Program-made: the position numbers and the translations under genes
The notes under the pieces: generated by a model
Databases searched by the model: none
Seen by the model: only the letters and a program-made list of their open reading frames with translations
Told to the model about the DNA's origin: nothing
Part shown: positions 1 through 24,318 of the stretch, one piece after another
Numbering within the stretch: the first letter of the stretch is position 1
How the letters are laid out: the number at the start of each line of letters is the position of its first letter
From: Lampris incognitus
Lineage: Eukaryota; Chordata; Actinopteri; Lampriformes; Lampridae
Assembly (NCBI RefSeq): GCF_029633865.1
Contig: NC_079216.1
Coordinates: forward strand, 62,909,006 to 62,973,005
Length of the DNA stretch: 64,000 nt
Direction: 5' to 3'

Positions 1-84
1 TCCAGGGACTGCTGGGATAGGCTCCGGCATCCCATGACCCCTATCGGGATAAGCGGCTTGGATGATGGATGGATGGATGGATGG
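1..84 (+). mobile_element. SINE-A 3' tail fragment
   Basis: The last part of the same tRNA-derived SINE that is nearly complete at 7534-7882. The shared block is the 'ctgctgggataggctccggc' core followed by 'ataagcggcttggatgatgg' and a short GGAT repeat. The head lies outside the window. About 230 bases of unrecognised sequence follow before the minisatellite. Confidence 0.7.
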
Positions 85-312
85 ACAGACGGATACATCG
101 GAGAGTAGAAGGAATAGACAGAATAGAACTGAGATCACTCTTCTGGTATCTAAACAACACATACGTATATATACATAAAAAGGACACGTGTGCAGACTCC
201 AGTTCTAACCCCAAGGTTCAAGGTGTTAATTAGCTAATTATTGTGACCTTATATATTCTACCTGTCTCTAATGTATGTGTTTCTGATGTATTTGTGCCTT
301 GATGAAGCCAAG

Positions 313-1872
313 TCTTTACCTATGTCTTGAGCTATGTATTGTGCTATGTCTTTAGCCATGTCTTTAGCTATGTCTTTGGCTATGTCTTGAGCTATGTCTT
401 TGGCTATGTCTTGAGCTATGTCTTTAGTTATGTCTTGAGCTATGTATTGAGCTATGTCTTGAGCTATGTCTTGAGCTATGTATTGAGCTGTCTTGAGCTA
501 TGTCTTGAGCTATGTCTTTAGCCATGTCTTTAGCTATGTCTTTGGCTATGTCTTGAGCTATGTCTTTAGTTATGTCTTGAGCTATGTCTTGAGCTATGTC
601 TTGAGCTATGTATTGAGCTGTCTTGAGCTATGTCTTGAGCTATGTCTTGAGCTATGTATTGAGCTATGTCTTGAGCTATGTCTTGAGCTATGTATTGAGC
701 TATGTCTTGAGCTATGTCTTGAGCTATGTATTGAGCTATGTATTGAGCTATGTCTTGCGCTATGTATTGAGCTATGTCTTGAGCTATGTATTGAGCTATG
801 TCTTGAGCTATGTCTTGAGCTATGTCTTGAGCTGTGTCTTGAGCTATGTCTTTAGCTATGTCTTGAGCTGTGTCTTGAGCTATGTCTTGAGCTATGTCTT
901 GAACTATGTCTTTAGCTAAGTCTTTGGCTGTGTCTTAAGCCATGTCTTGAGCTATGTCTTTGGCTGTGTCTTGAGCTATGTCTTGAGCTATGTCTTTAGC
1001 TGTGTCTTGAGCTATGTCTTTGGCTGTGTCTTTAGCTATGTCTTTAGCTGTGTCTTTAGCTATGTCTTGAGCTATGTCTTTAGATGTGTCTTGAGCTATG
1101 TATTGAGCTATGTCTTGAGCTATGTATTGAGCTATGTCTTGAGTTATGTCTTGAGCTATGTCTTGAGCTATGTCTTGAGCTATGTCTTGAGCTATGTCTT
1201 GAGCCATGTCTTGAGCCATGTCTTGAGCTATGTATTGAGCTATGTCTTGAGCTATGTCTTGAGCTATGTCTTGAGCTATGTATTGAGCTGTGTCTTGAGC
1301 TGTGTCTTTGGCTGTGTCTTTAGCTATGTCTTGAGCTATGTCTTTAGCTGTGTCTTGAGCTATGTCTTTGGCTGTGTCTTGAGCTATGTCTTTAGCTATG
1401 TCTTTGGCTGTGTCTTGAGCTATGTCTTTAGCTATGTCTTTGGCTGTGTCTTGAGCTATGTATTGAGCTATGTATTGAGCTATGTCTTGAGCTATGTATT
1501 GAGCTATGTATTGAGCTATGTCTTGAGTTATGTCTTGAGCTATGTCTTGAGCTATGTATTGAGCTATGTCTTGAGCTATGTCTTGAGCCATGTCTTGAGC
1601 TATGTCTTGAGCTATGTATTGAGCTATGTCTTGAGCTATGTCTTGGGCTGTGTCTTGAGCTATGTCTTGAGCTATGTCTTGAGCTATGTCTTGAGGTATG
1701 TATTGAGCTATGTCTTGAGCTATGTCTTGAGCTATGTCATGAGCTATGTCTTGAGCTGTGTCTTGAGCTATGTCTTTAGCTATGTCTTTAGCTGTGTCTT
1801 TGGCTGTGTCTTGAGCCATGTCTTGAGCTATGTCTTTGGCTGTGTCTTGAGCTATGTCTTGAGCTATGTCTG
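313..1872. repeat. 12-bp minisatellite (unit gagctatgtctt)
   Basis: About 130 tandem copies of a 12-bp unit with recurring variants (tttagctatgtc, tttggctgtgtc, gagctatgtatt). Because 12 is divisible by 3 and the unit has few stop triplets, long open frames appear on both strands, encoding SYVL-type repeats on + and AQDI-type repeats on -. I do not regard these as genes. The array lies about 1 kb upstream of the st8sia2 CpG-rich promoter. Confidence 0.95.
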
Positions 1873-2147
1873 TTGGTGTTTTCATATATTCCACTCTGAA
1901 CTAGCCGATAGCTGTTTAAATGTTCCTGATGCCAAAAGCGCTGCCTTGGGTTTGTCTCTTCCTCTAAGTGTAGAAGATCCCGTCCAGGGACATTCGGCTG
2001 ATGTGTTGAGGACATGGGATTGTATTTTGGGGGACAAATCCAGATGTGGGCCCTCACTTTACCTGTTCTCCTGTCATTCTTGAACTTTCTCGTGGTCTCG
2101 TTTCGAGTTGGGCTGTTTTCGGTGACTGGTTGACTAGTTTGAGTACA

Positions 2148-2205
2148 TTTAACTCCGGGAGTGTATGGATCCTTTTGGGTCCATTTGTACACTCCTGGAG
2201 TTAAA
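2148..2205. repeat. Inverted repeat able to form a hairpin
   Basis: An 18-base left arm (tttaactccgggagtgta, 2148-2165) pairs with a right arm at 2188-2205 with one mismatch. The 22-base centre contains a second small inverted repeat (tggatcc / gggtcca). No gene association is visible, and it may be the end of a small DNA element. Confidence 0.7.
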
Positions 2206-2639
2206 TTAACACTCGGGATTTGAGTGTGTAGTTGATCAACAGACAGGCAGCGTGATGCTCATCAAAGCCTAGTCTGAAAATCTCCATTAGATGCTATTGC
2301 ATCACCACTTGAATGGGATTTCAAGGGGCTGTGACTACCCCCCCCCACACCCCAAGGGGAGCCCTTCTGACTCAAGTAGCCAGAGGACACAGTCCGTTTC
2401 CAGCACATGTCCCAGGTGTGGGTGACTACATGGAGCCCACTTAGCAAATAAGAAAGGTACACAACACAGGACATGTTGCTCCCATACTGAGTTAGACCAG
2501 TTGTCCCGGACCCAGCACGCCAGTGGACTGGTCTTGGGTCCAGCTCGGAGGTAACTGGGAACCATTCAGAGTGAACCAGCCTCTCCCATCGAAATCTCCA
2601 AAAATCACTTCCCACTATTTGCCTCATCTAAAACAAGAG

Positions 2640-3160
2640 GACAATGTGAGAAGGGGTGAGCTTTTGGGGGGGGGCAGGGGGGAGAGGAGGGGAAGGGGGG
2701 GGACAGTGAATGTGATCGGCAACGAGGTCGCTCGGCGGCGTTGCGCCTTTAAGACAGAGCCCTCCTCCTCCGCACGCGGCGGGCGGCCTCGGAGGTGCTG
2801 GCTTTGAAAGTTTGTCTGGGGAATCAGCGGCACCGATGGCGGAGGAGGCGGAGGAGGCGGCGGCGGCGGCGGCTGCAGCAGCAGCAGCAGCGACGCCGGA
2901 CGGAACCAGAACACAAGAACCGAAAACACAGCGAAGCCACGTCGCCGCGGGGGGCGTCCGGCTCGGCGGGGTCTGCCGGGGCCGCGGGAGCGGAGCGGCT
3001 CTGTAGGGAGGAGGGGGAGAGGACGGGCAGTGTGAGGCTTTCTCTCTCGCGCTCTCTTTGTGTTGTTGTTGTTGTTGTGTTGCTGGCAGGAGAGACGTCC
3101 GTCCGACCCACGGCGGCTGTGTGCCCGGCGTGCCGCCCGGCGTGCCGCCCGCCCCTCGCC
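2640..3160 (+). promoter_or_regulatory. st8sia2: CpG-rich promoter and 5' leader of st8sia2
   Basis: A GC- and CpG-rich stretch runs into the start codon at 3161. It contains G-rich runs, a GGC/GAG-rich block near 2836 and a TTG repeat near 3060. There is no clear TATA box, so a CpG-island promoter is likely; the start site cannot be placed. An upstream reading frame at 2836-3006 would encode a 56-residue alanine-rich peptide (starting MAEEAEEAAAA) and ends before the main start. Confidence 0.6.
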
Positions 3161-16755
<13,595 letters not shown>

Positions 16756-16787
16756 AACGCTGCGAGGGAGAGAAGCTGCAAGGAACG

Positions 16788-17368
16788 TGTCGTGGCAATT
16801 CGTTAATTCCACTCTGACGTTAAATGAGGAGCGAGACAAAACTCTCTTACGGCACTGTCACACGATTTTAATACATGTTCAATGAACAGACGCACAAGCT
16901 GAGACACTTGAATGTGTGCCCTGATCTCAGAGCCCCCCCCCCCTTTATACCTTGCAGCACAAACAGCTGGGTCATGCCTATTGTGAACTAATCTGGTTGG
17001 GAGAAGTAACTCGTCTCTATTGCTGGGCTGTCATCCGAATGGGTAACAGGCTGGGAGAGTTCATAGGTCAGGTCTCCGCTCGCCCAGCTCGTGATCCCCA
17101 GGACCCTTCCCCTTCAGACCTTGTGACCCTCGAATACGTTTCCCTGACGGTCCTCCGCCATCAACCAACAGTCAATCACAGGCCTTTTCCTGTTCATACA
17201 GGAGAAGGCACTTTTATAGCCCCACCCGTGTTGCTTCACCTGTGTCCTGCTACACATGAGCCCCAGGCATCCATCCATCCATCCATCCATCCATCCATCC
17301 ATCTATCCAGGCAGACAATGTGAACACAGTGCAGCTGGCAAACATTCGTATCTGAATTGCCCCTCACA
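16788..17368 (-). mobile_element. ERV 3' LTR
   Basis: A 581-bp terminal repeat with TG...CA ends. Its partner is 34909-35535, and the length difference is partly an ATCC microsatellite (here about 17268-17310). On the reverse strand a TATAAA lies at 16944-16949. Confidence 0.88.
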
Positions 17369-17383
17369 ATAGCCCCCCCTTTT
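17369..17383 (-). mobile_element. ERV polypurine tract
   Basis: On the reverse strand, a run of A and G (AAAAGGGGGGG) lies directly before the LTR, the expected site for plus-strand priming. Confidence 0.7.
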
Positions 17384-17599
17384 GATGACTTTTAATCAAC
17401 AACAAGTCACCAAGATAAACATCACCTGGAACGTGACAGTGGTTCTACATCCTGGGCAACGTCTTACCTCACACACGATGACTGTGACGCCTGTCTTGTC
17501 AGTTACAAGCCAACTGAAAGGCATCAGGTGTACGTACATGAACACACGCCCTATAAACTCAGCGGTCAGACACGAGTCCCAGTTACCCCCACGTCCTCC

Positions 17600-20540
17600 C
17601 GAGCCGAACGGCTCACCCCGCTCTTGACTAGAAACGAGTAAAACATTCAAGACGTTAAGCTACACTTATTCGCGCAACCGTATTACAAAGAACCCCCGGT
17701 GTCGACTTTTGGGGAAAATCTATGTGACTGCTCAGAATCCGTGTAAAACACCACACAGTCCCCAGTAATGTTAAACAATGAGTAAAATTACCGAACAATA
17801 CGTGAGAGATATTCATAACACACACGTGGGACGGATGAACTAAGTAGGTGTTAACATAAGGAAAAGGAAAACAAACCAGTAACTCTAAATAAAAGAGAGG
17901 ATTTGGGGGAACTACTCCTATCAAGTGAGGTCACCGCAAACACTTGCTAAAATCCTTATTGTCATCATCATCATCATCATCATCATCATCACAATGGGAT
18001 CAGAAGAATATCTGACTTGTACAGCATTAAGCACCGCCTTAATACAACACCTACGGAGCAACCCAATCATACAAGTAACGAGAAACAGGAGAATACCCAC
18101 AATCGATGTGCGACTGAACGACGCACCCACAGGCGCCAAGTGGCCGAACCCCTTCCGACAAGGGATCCCACCCGTGAACAGTTCAGATACTGAACAAGGG
18201 GTACATCCTTTACCCCTTGTACCCCACCCCCAGTAATGTATGCACAGCAGTCAGTGGAGATCACTTCGCCTACACCACCCTGCAAGGCTGACAGCAGATC
18301 CAACGCCATCCTGTTTCCAGTTGCTACGCGGCCGACATCCTCTCGGCGCCTCGCCCCGTGGCCGTGACGGTGGCTGTAGGGATGCTCAGGTGACGGTCTG
18401 ACAGTAGAGAGGGACTTGATCTCGTCCCGGGCTGCATATCCACCATACGAGGGTGTCGATATGCCAAACGTGTGCTGAGCAGTTGATAAGGCTCGTTTAG
18501 CTTTGCGATGGGAGTGATGATAAAGGGACTAATGATGCCCACGAGCCGCCCCCCCCCCCCAGCTATGGGGTAAATAGTGCCACTGTAGTGGACACCTCGG
18601 GGGAGGAACAGGCTACGGGAGTAAACCCCTACAGAAACTCAACGTCCACAGTGCTGTGGGGGGGGGGGGGGTATTGTGTGTTTCTTGCCCCTATTGTGTG
18701 TGTTTAAGTGGGAGAGTCCTGCTGGCGTCGTATGTGGCTGCCACTTCTTCCCTCTTGTAGCCCCCCTTCCCATCCACCCCTGTATGTCTGCCCCTTCCCA
18801 TCCACCCCTGTATGTCTGCCCCTTCCCATCCACCCCTGTATGTCTGCCCCTTCCCATCCACCCCTGTATGTCTGCCCCTTCCTATCCACCCCTGTATGTC
18901 TGCCCCTTCCCATCCACCCCTGTACGTCTGCCCCTTCCCATCCACCCCTGTATGTCTGCCCCTTCCCATCCACCCCTGTACGTCTGCCCCTTCCCATCCA
19001 CCCCTGTATGTCTGCCCCTTCCCATCCACCCCTGTATGTCTGCCCCTTCCCGTCCACCCCTGTATGTCTGCCCCTTCCCGTCCACCCCTGTATGTCTGCC
19101 CCTTCCCGTCCACCCCTGTATGTCTGCCCCTTCCCGTCCACCCCTGTATGTCTGCCCCTTCCCATCCACCCCTGTAGGTCTGCCCCTTCCCAGCCACCCC
19201 TGTATGTCTGCCCCTTCCCAGCCACCCCTGTATGTCTGCCCCTTCCCATCCACCCCTGTATGTCTGCCCCTTCCTATCCACCCCTGTATGTCTGCCCCTT
19301 CCCATCCACCCCTGTATGTCTGTGTTATGTTTATCTGTCGTCTTGTTTCACCCCGTTGATTGTAAAGCGACTTTGAGTGTTAGACAAGCGCTATGTAAAA
19401 TTGATTTATTATTATTATTATTATTATGATAATGCTGATGCTGATGCCTGTCTGATTAAAGGCACCAAAAAATGCAAAGTAACACCGACTGTGGGTTTCT
19501 TCCGGGAAACCGCTATAAGCCCGATCACCTCAAATCACACGGACCGTTTCAGGCAGTTCGGGTCGCTTACTGGATGCCATCTTCACCGTCCTATTACGGC
19601 GGGCGGTGTCTGCTGTGATTTCATAACCGGGGTCCTGCACACACACAGAGGCATCAGGCAGGGCATGAACATAGGCCAGGGGCAGTTCTACACATGGAGC
19701 TGAACACACCCGGCTACAACACGATAGGTGTGTTCTGGTTCGGTCACAGGCTTACATTCCCTATTGCTAGTGCAGTCAGCAGGCACGGCCAGAAACTCTG
19801 CACGATACCGAAGCATTGCATTTAACTTTGGATACCTTCCATAATGCTGCGTAGTCCAACTCAGGCGGCCTGTAACCTCTATTGAACTCGGACAAGGCAG
19901 ATGAGGTGATCTCTTCCTCACTATCGGGTAGATCGTTATGAATAACCCCGAGACATAACGGACTGAGGAGGCGTCAACTAGGTTAACACTCAACACCCTA
20001 AAGTCCGCTGCAGACAGCGGTACTGGAACCACCATAGGCGTTTGAGACGATGCAGGCAATTGCTGACAAATCCAACAGTTCAGTTAGTAAAGTTATGAGA
20101 AGTGGCCCCTTCTTTCATCATAGTTATAGCCAGATTTCCCCTATAGGTGTCAAAGCGTCTTACACGTATTAGCAATATCTTTGCATATGTGTGATTGATG
20201 CCCTGTTGGCCAGTCTGCATCTATACAGGTTTCTCATCTTTTTGGCACCAGGCTGTGGACTGTTTCAAACCCTCGGCTGTAAATCGGTCTGTGACTAGTG
20301 GCACGATAGTAATTGTCGCTTAACCATGACCAATAAACTTCGCCTGGCCGACCGGGGAGACAGGGTCGATGGCTAGTAAACAGCCATCTCCATCACACGT
20401 ATCTGTCCTGCACAAAATAGACATTGATCTGCTGTCATCTGCACATGCCAATCTGGCTGTGGTGGGGGCGAAGGGTGTTGAATGAGAATGTAACGGGGTT
20501 CATTGTTACCACATTGTTATCTTGCGGGGAATCAAAAACC
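17600..20540 (-). mobile_element. ERV env remains
   Basis: Reverse-strand fragments show the transmembrane subunit: ALDLLSALQGGVGEV...CC near 18230-18309, as in gammaretroviral Env, and a membrane anchor with a basic tail (SIVGILLFLVTCMIGLLRRC) near 18030-18110. A longer open piece at 19688-20059 may belong to the surface subunit but has no motif I can name. The minisatellite block at 18664-19435 is inserted within it. An ATC repeat lies near 17960. Confidence 0.65.
18764..19322. repeat. 28-bp minisatellite within the ERV env region
   Basis: About 20 near-identical copies of a 28-bp unit (tgtatgtctgccccttccca plus tccacccc). Copies differ mainly at a few positions (catcc/cgtcc/cagcc, tatg/tacg). 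It is followed at 19323-19435 by a SINE- or LINE-like 3' end (gtaaagcgactttgagtgtt) with a TTA tail, so it may have come in as part of a retroposon. Confidence 0.9.
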
Positions 20541-21510
20541 CGAGACTAAACCCCGTTCCCCCTAAAAGGATGCCAGGGCCTGCTTTCAGCTACTGACCTC
20601 ATTGCTGCAGAGTAACTCAGTGGTGCCCTATGGTCATCCGGCTCCATTAGGTAAAGAACGCCTCTGCCTATAGCACAGCGCCCGCTGGCTCTCAGCAGGT
20701 ACCTCAGTGAGAGCTGGTCACGTCTACTCTTGCTTGCTTGTGAGTGGAGCGGGTCTCCCACCCTGGACCTCCATCTCCAGTGGTGGCACCTTCTTGAAGT
20801 GGCTGGTGTGTGTCCAGCTGGCTCTCCCCTCCACCTCCGCTGCTGTAGGTGTGGTCAAGAGCATTTGGTGGGGCCCCCGCCCACGGGGGCTTCCTCCAAT
20901 ATTTTCTCTTTAGGTCCTTTATCAGCACCCTGGCTTCAGGTCATTCAGCTGACCCTCTATTGTCCCTCTATTGTCCCTCTATTGTCTCAGCATTGTGTTT
21001 AGTTGCACACAATAATTAGGCATTACATCGTTCTGGAGGTCGGAGCTGAGGACCTGCTCTTGCAGGGGAAGGGCTATTCCAGTGTTCATTGGTCTGCCTG
21101 TGAGGGTTTCAAAAGGCGACAGACCTGTTGCAGCCCTCCCTCTCGCTCTCGTGGCCATCAGCACTAACGCCAGCGCTTTTATCCATGCGAGTCCTGTCTC
21201 ATCACAACATTTGAGCAGGGTTTTTTGTGGGGGGGGGGGTATTTTTTTGGGGGGGGGTCTCCGCAATTGTATCTGGCCAATTACCCCACTCTGTCTGGAG
21301 CTGTCCTGGTCGCAGCTCCCCCCCTTCTGCCGATCCGGGGGGAGCTGCAGACTACCACGTGTCTCCTCAGATACACGTGGAGTCGCCAGCCGCTTCTTTT
21401 CACCTGACAGCGAAGAGTTTTGCCAGGATGATGTAGCGCGTGGGAGTATCACGCTATTCCCCCAGCCCCCCCCCCGAACAGGCGCCCCGACCGTCCAGAG
21501 GAGGCGCTAG

Positions 21511-21873
21511 TGTAAACTACTAATAAGACACGTTAGTCCCTAGCTAACGGGTCTGACCCTTTAGCCGAGCGGTTAGTGACGTCGCCTTGTGGTGCAGTAC
21601 ACCCCGTATCGAATCCCGCACCGGGCAACAAAGTAACCGGTTACATTGGTGGCAGCGGTGGGATCCGGAAGTGTGCAGATCCTCAGAAGTCTCTTCGGAG
21701 CGCGGGAATAACCTCGCGCTTCCGGGGAGGGTGACGACTGTAAACTACAAATAAGACACGTTAGCCCCTAGCTAACGGGTCTGACCCTTTAGCCGAGCGG
21801 TTGGTGACGTCGCCTTGTGGTGCAGTACACCCCGTATCGAATCCCGCACCGGGCAACAAAATAACCGATTACA
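21511..21873 (+). mobile_element. Miniature LTR element (TRIM-like) with tRNA-like LTRs
   Basis: Two direct repeats of about 134 bp (21511-21644 and 21739-21873) begin TGTAAACTAC and end TTACA. Only about 95 bp lies between them, beginning TTGGTGGCAGCGGTGGGATC, the position of a primer-binding site. CTAG flanks both ends as a target duplication. Each LTR carries a tRNA-like block with an A box (tagccgagcggttagtgacg) and a B box (tatcgaatcccgc). There is no coding sequence, as expected for terminal-repeat retrotransposons in miniature. A solo LTR is at 23242-23377 and a diverged relative at 54594-54720. Confidence 0.75.
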
Positions 21874-21904
21874 CTAGTATAGCGACCCGGGCACATACCC
21901 ACAT

Positions 21905-23100
21905 CTCGGCGCATTGCATAAGAACTTCCGGTACAACCGGATGCGTACGTCCTACTGAATCGTTGGCTGCTAACTTACCCGTCCGACATCTTAATTTCGT
22001 CCGAAAAAAAATCAATGAATCGAACACGGCAAAAAGGGGCGTTCAAGTATGAACGCCGTGAATCAGGCTCCACTGAGCACCGTTGTGTGCCACAGGGTGC
22101 GAATTCGGCGCGCTATAATTCTCTTTTTAAGTTTCCATTCAGTCCCTAGCAACTGCGAGGAAAGAGCTAAGTGGCTAGCCAAGATTCGGAGATTTGCCTT
22201 TACCGTCACCAAGAGTACAGAAGGGTGTAGTTGGGTGTAGTTGCATGTTGAAGCGGGTGATTTCGCTGTGCCAGCTACAGGTGCGTTAAGGAGGCTCAAG
22301 AGAGGAGCTGTCCCCACACTCTGTGTGGAATGAGTGCTCCAAACCCGCACCCAGGCCAGGTGTGTGGGAGCCCCGGGAGCGTCCTGCCGTCGCCCCTCTG
22401 CCAGCTCTGGACTCTGATAATGAGATGGATGTCAGCAGCTGCCTGCGAGAGCAGGACTACTGCGTGGCTCCTAATCCTGCCGCTTTGGATGATGCCCTGG
22501 CCCAAAACGAGTCAGCGAGGAAACAAATAGAAGTGCTCCAGAAACAACTAGAGACCGTCCAGCTACAGTCCACATTCAGCCTGAGGTGATTTGCAGGTTC
22601 TGATGAGGGCATCCGGTTTTACACCAGGTATGTCTGATTTGTATCATTTCATTTACTCTCCCCTGCCAAATTAACTCACCTGTTCAGTCTCTCCACCCCC
22701 CCACGCCTCTCTCATACACACTTACTGATTTTGTGATTTTGAATGTAGATGTAAGTCAGCAACATCAGCTGACTAATAAAAACAAAGTAGCAAGGTAACG
22801 TTAGTTGCAAGGCAGCCAGCTAACGTTAGCTAGCTAGCTAGCTAGCACTAGCATAGTTCTAATGATGCCGTTGCGCATCCTCGTAGTTGTCGATGTAGCT
22901 CGAAATATACGTCTTAAACCCCATTTCTCTTTCGCTCGTCTGAGCTACAGAGGAAGCGCTAACGATGCGATGTAGGTGATTTTAGGGAGGTCCCTTGCAA
23001 ACAGCGAGTGTAAAACAAAGCCATCTTTTCTCTACACAAACCAGACCGGAAGTTCTTCGCAAGCGCTCGTGCGTCGGAAGCCGAACGACGCCATCTTGCG
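21905..23100 (+). mobile_element. THAP-domain DNA transposon relic (ISL2EU/Harbinger-like)
   Basis: Inverted ends match: 'aagaacttccggt' near 21920 and its reverse complement near 23044-23056. Inside, frame pieces at 22049-22240 read as the middle of a THAP zinc-finger domain (SNCEERAKWLAKIRRFAF), followed by LKRGAVPTL near 22290 and an acidic stretch with a short coiled coil (about 22390-22589). This order is typical of fish THAP transposases of the ISL2EU type. The DDE catalytic part is absent, so the copy is internally deleted and has several frame breaks. Confidence 0.6.
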
Positions 23101-23188
23101 CACCCAGGCTGTCGTGTCTGTAGGGACGCCCGACCAAGCCAGAGGTAACGATTCCATGACCAATGCTCACAACACTAAAAGAAAAAGA

Positions 23189-23841
23189 GACAAATGCTCC
23201 CAAATTGTTTTATAATCTATATTTACAGCGAAAAATGACAATGTAACTGATTATTTTCTTGCCCGGTGCGGGATTCGATACAGGGTGTACCGCACCACAA
23301 GGCGACATCACTAACCGCTCGGCTAAAGGGTTAGACCCGTTAGCTAGGGGGCTAACGTGTCATATTAGTAGTTTACAATAGTATACAGATATACAAATAT
23401 GAAGTATGTTTACATATCGATTTAATTATGAAAATATGTACAAATACTTTCAAAACCCAATGCACTAGTAAAATATGTACATGGAATCGATTTCCTTTGT
23501 AGTTCGATGACTCTGTAGACACTGCTTTAAAATCTCTTAATTAGGTCACTGTGATCCCTATTACATGCTTAGACCTATGTGATATTTCCTGTGACATGCA
23601 ACAGACTGTTCAATGGAATATTTTTCCATGAATAAAGGTTAATTAAGATTATGTAGTACCAAACAGTAATTAATAGTGTCATTATCAAGATTATCTTTAA
23701 GATCACCATTTCATTTGTCAGGGAGATGTGATCCCTCTCACATGCTCAGGCCTATGTGATATGTCTTATGTGACATGCAACAGAATGTTCAGTTGACTTT
23801 TTGAAAAATAAAGATTGTAAAACAATTTGTGAGCATTTGTC
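23189..23841. mobile_element. MITE with 24-bp terminal inverted repeats
   Basis: The left end gacaaatgctcccaaattgt and the right end pair over 24 bases with one mismatch. It contains two diverged direct copies of a 110-bp segment (about 23536-23645 and 23712-23822, both with 'cctatgtgatat' and 'gacatgcaacaga') and the solo miniature LTR at 23242-23377. It sits in the middle of SINE-B. I cannot name the superfamily. Confidence 0.65.
23242..23377 (-). mobile_element. Solo LTR of the miniature LTR element
   Basis: A reverse-strand single copy of the 21511-21644 terminal repeat, with the same tRNA-like A and B boxes and TG...CA ends. No internal part accompanies it. Confidence 0.75.
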
Positions 23842-23947
23842 TGCACACCGAGGTAACACGGGGATTCCAACCGCCAATCCTCGTGTTGGTGGGCAACGAA
23901 ATAGACCGCCACGCTACTCGGACGCTCAGCAGTTTATTTTTAATCGT

Positions 23948-24318
23948 CAAGTCAATGTTATTGTATAGCCCAATATCACACATTACAAATTTGCCTCAAG
24001 GGGCTTTATAGCAACACAACATCTTGTCCTTAGACCCTCACATAAGGAACAACTCCCAGGAAGAAACCTCAGGGAGCGCAACAGAGGGAGGGCTCTATCT
24101 CCCAAGACAGACAACGTGCAATGGATGATGTGTTTACATAATTTACAGAATACAACATTGAAAGAGGATAACATAATTCTAAAATTTATGAAGAATCCAC
24201 CCATCCATTATCCAAACCGCTTATCCTGCTCTCGGGGTCACGGGGATGCTGGAGTGGAGTCTATCCCAGCAGTCATTGGCGGCAGGCGGGGAGACACCCT
24301 GGACAGGCCACCAAGCCA
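23948..24318. mobile_element. Repeat D copy (+) joined to a SINE-A tail (-)
   Basis: 23948-24186 matches repeat D (ttgtatagcccaatatcaca, ttgcctcaaggggctttata). 24187-24318 is the reverse complement of the SINE-A 3' tail (ttatccaaaccgcttatcct). Both form the right edge of the insertion complex within the ERV integrase region. Confidence 0.8.

Larger units (their letters stand above)
21231..23930 (-). mobile_element. SINE-B split by three further insertions
   Basis: Three separated segments match successive parts of one reverse-strand SINE-B: the tail and body at 21231-21510, short middle pieces at 21874-21905 and about 23105-23152, and the tRNA-like head at about 23845-23930. Between them sit a miniature LTR element (21511-21873), a THAP-domain DNA transposon (about 21905-23100) and a MITE (23189-23841). 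The SINE itself interrupts the ERV integrase region. Confidence 0.75.

Noticed and set aside
935-2083. Long open frames of 319 and 378 codons on both strands
   Set aside because: They are products of a 12-bp tandem repeat, with no known domain and no codon structure.
18764-19322. Possible CRISPR array (28-bp repeats)
   Set aside because: The repeats are directly tandem with no unique spacers, in a vertebrate genome.
18676-19376. Proline-rich and glycine-rich frames of about 200 codons
   Set aside because: The 28-bp minisatellite reads open in several frames; this is a repeat, not a gene.
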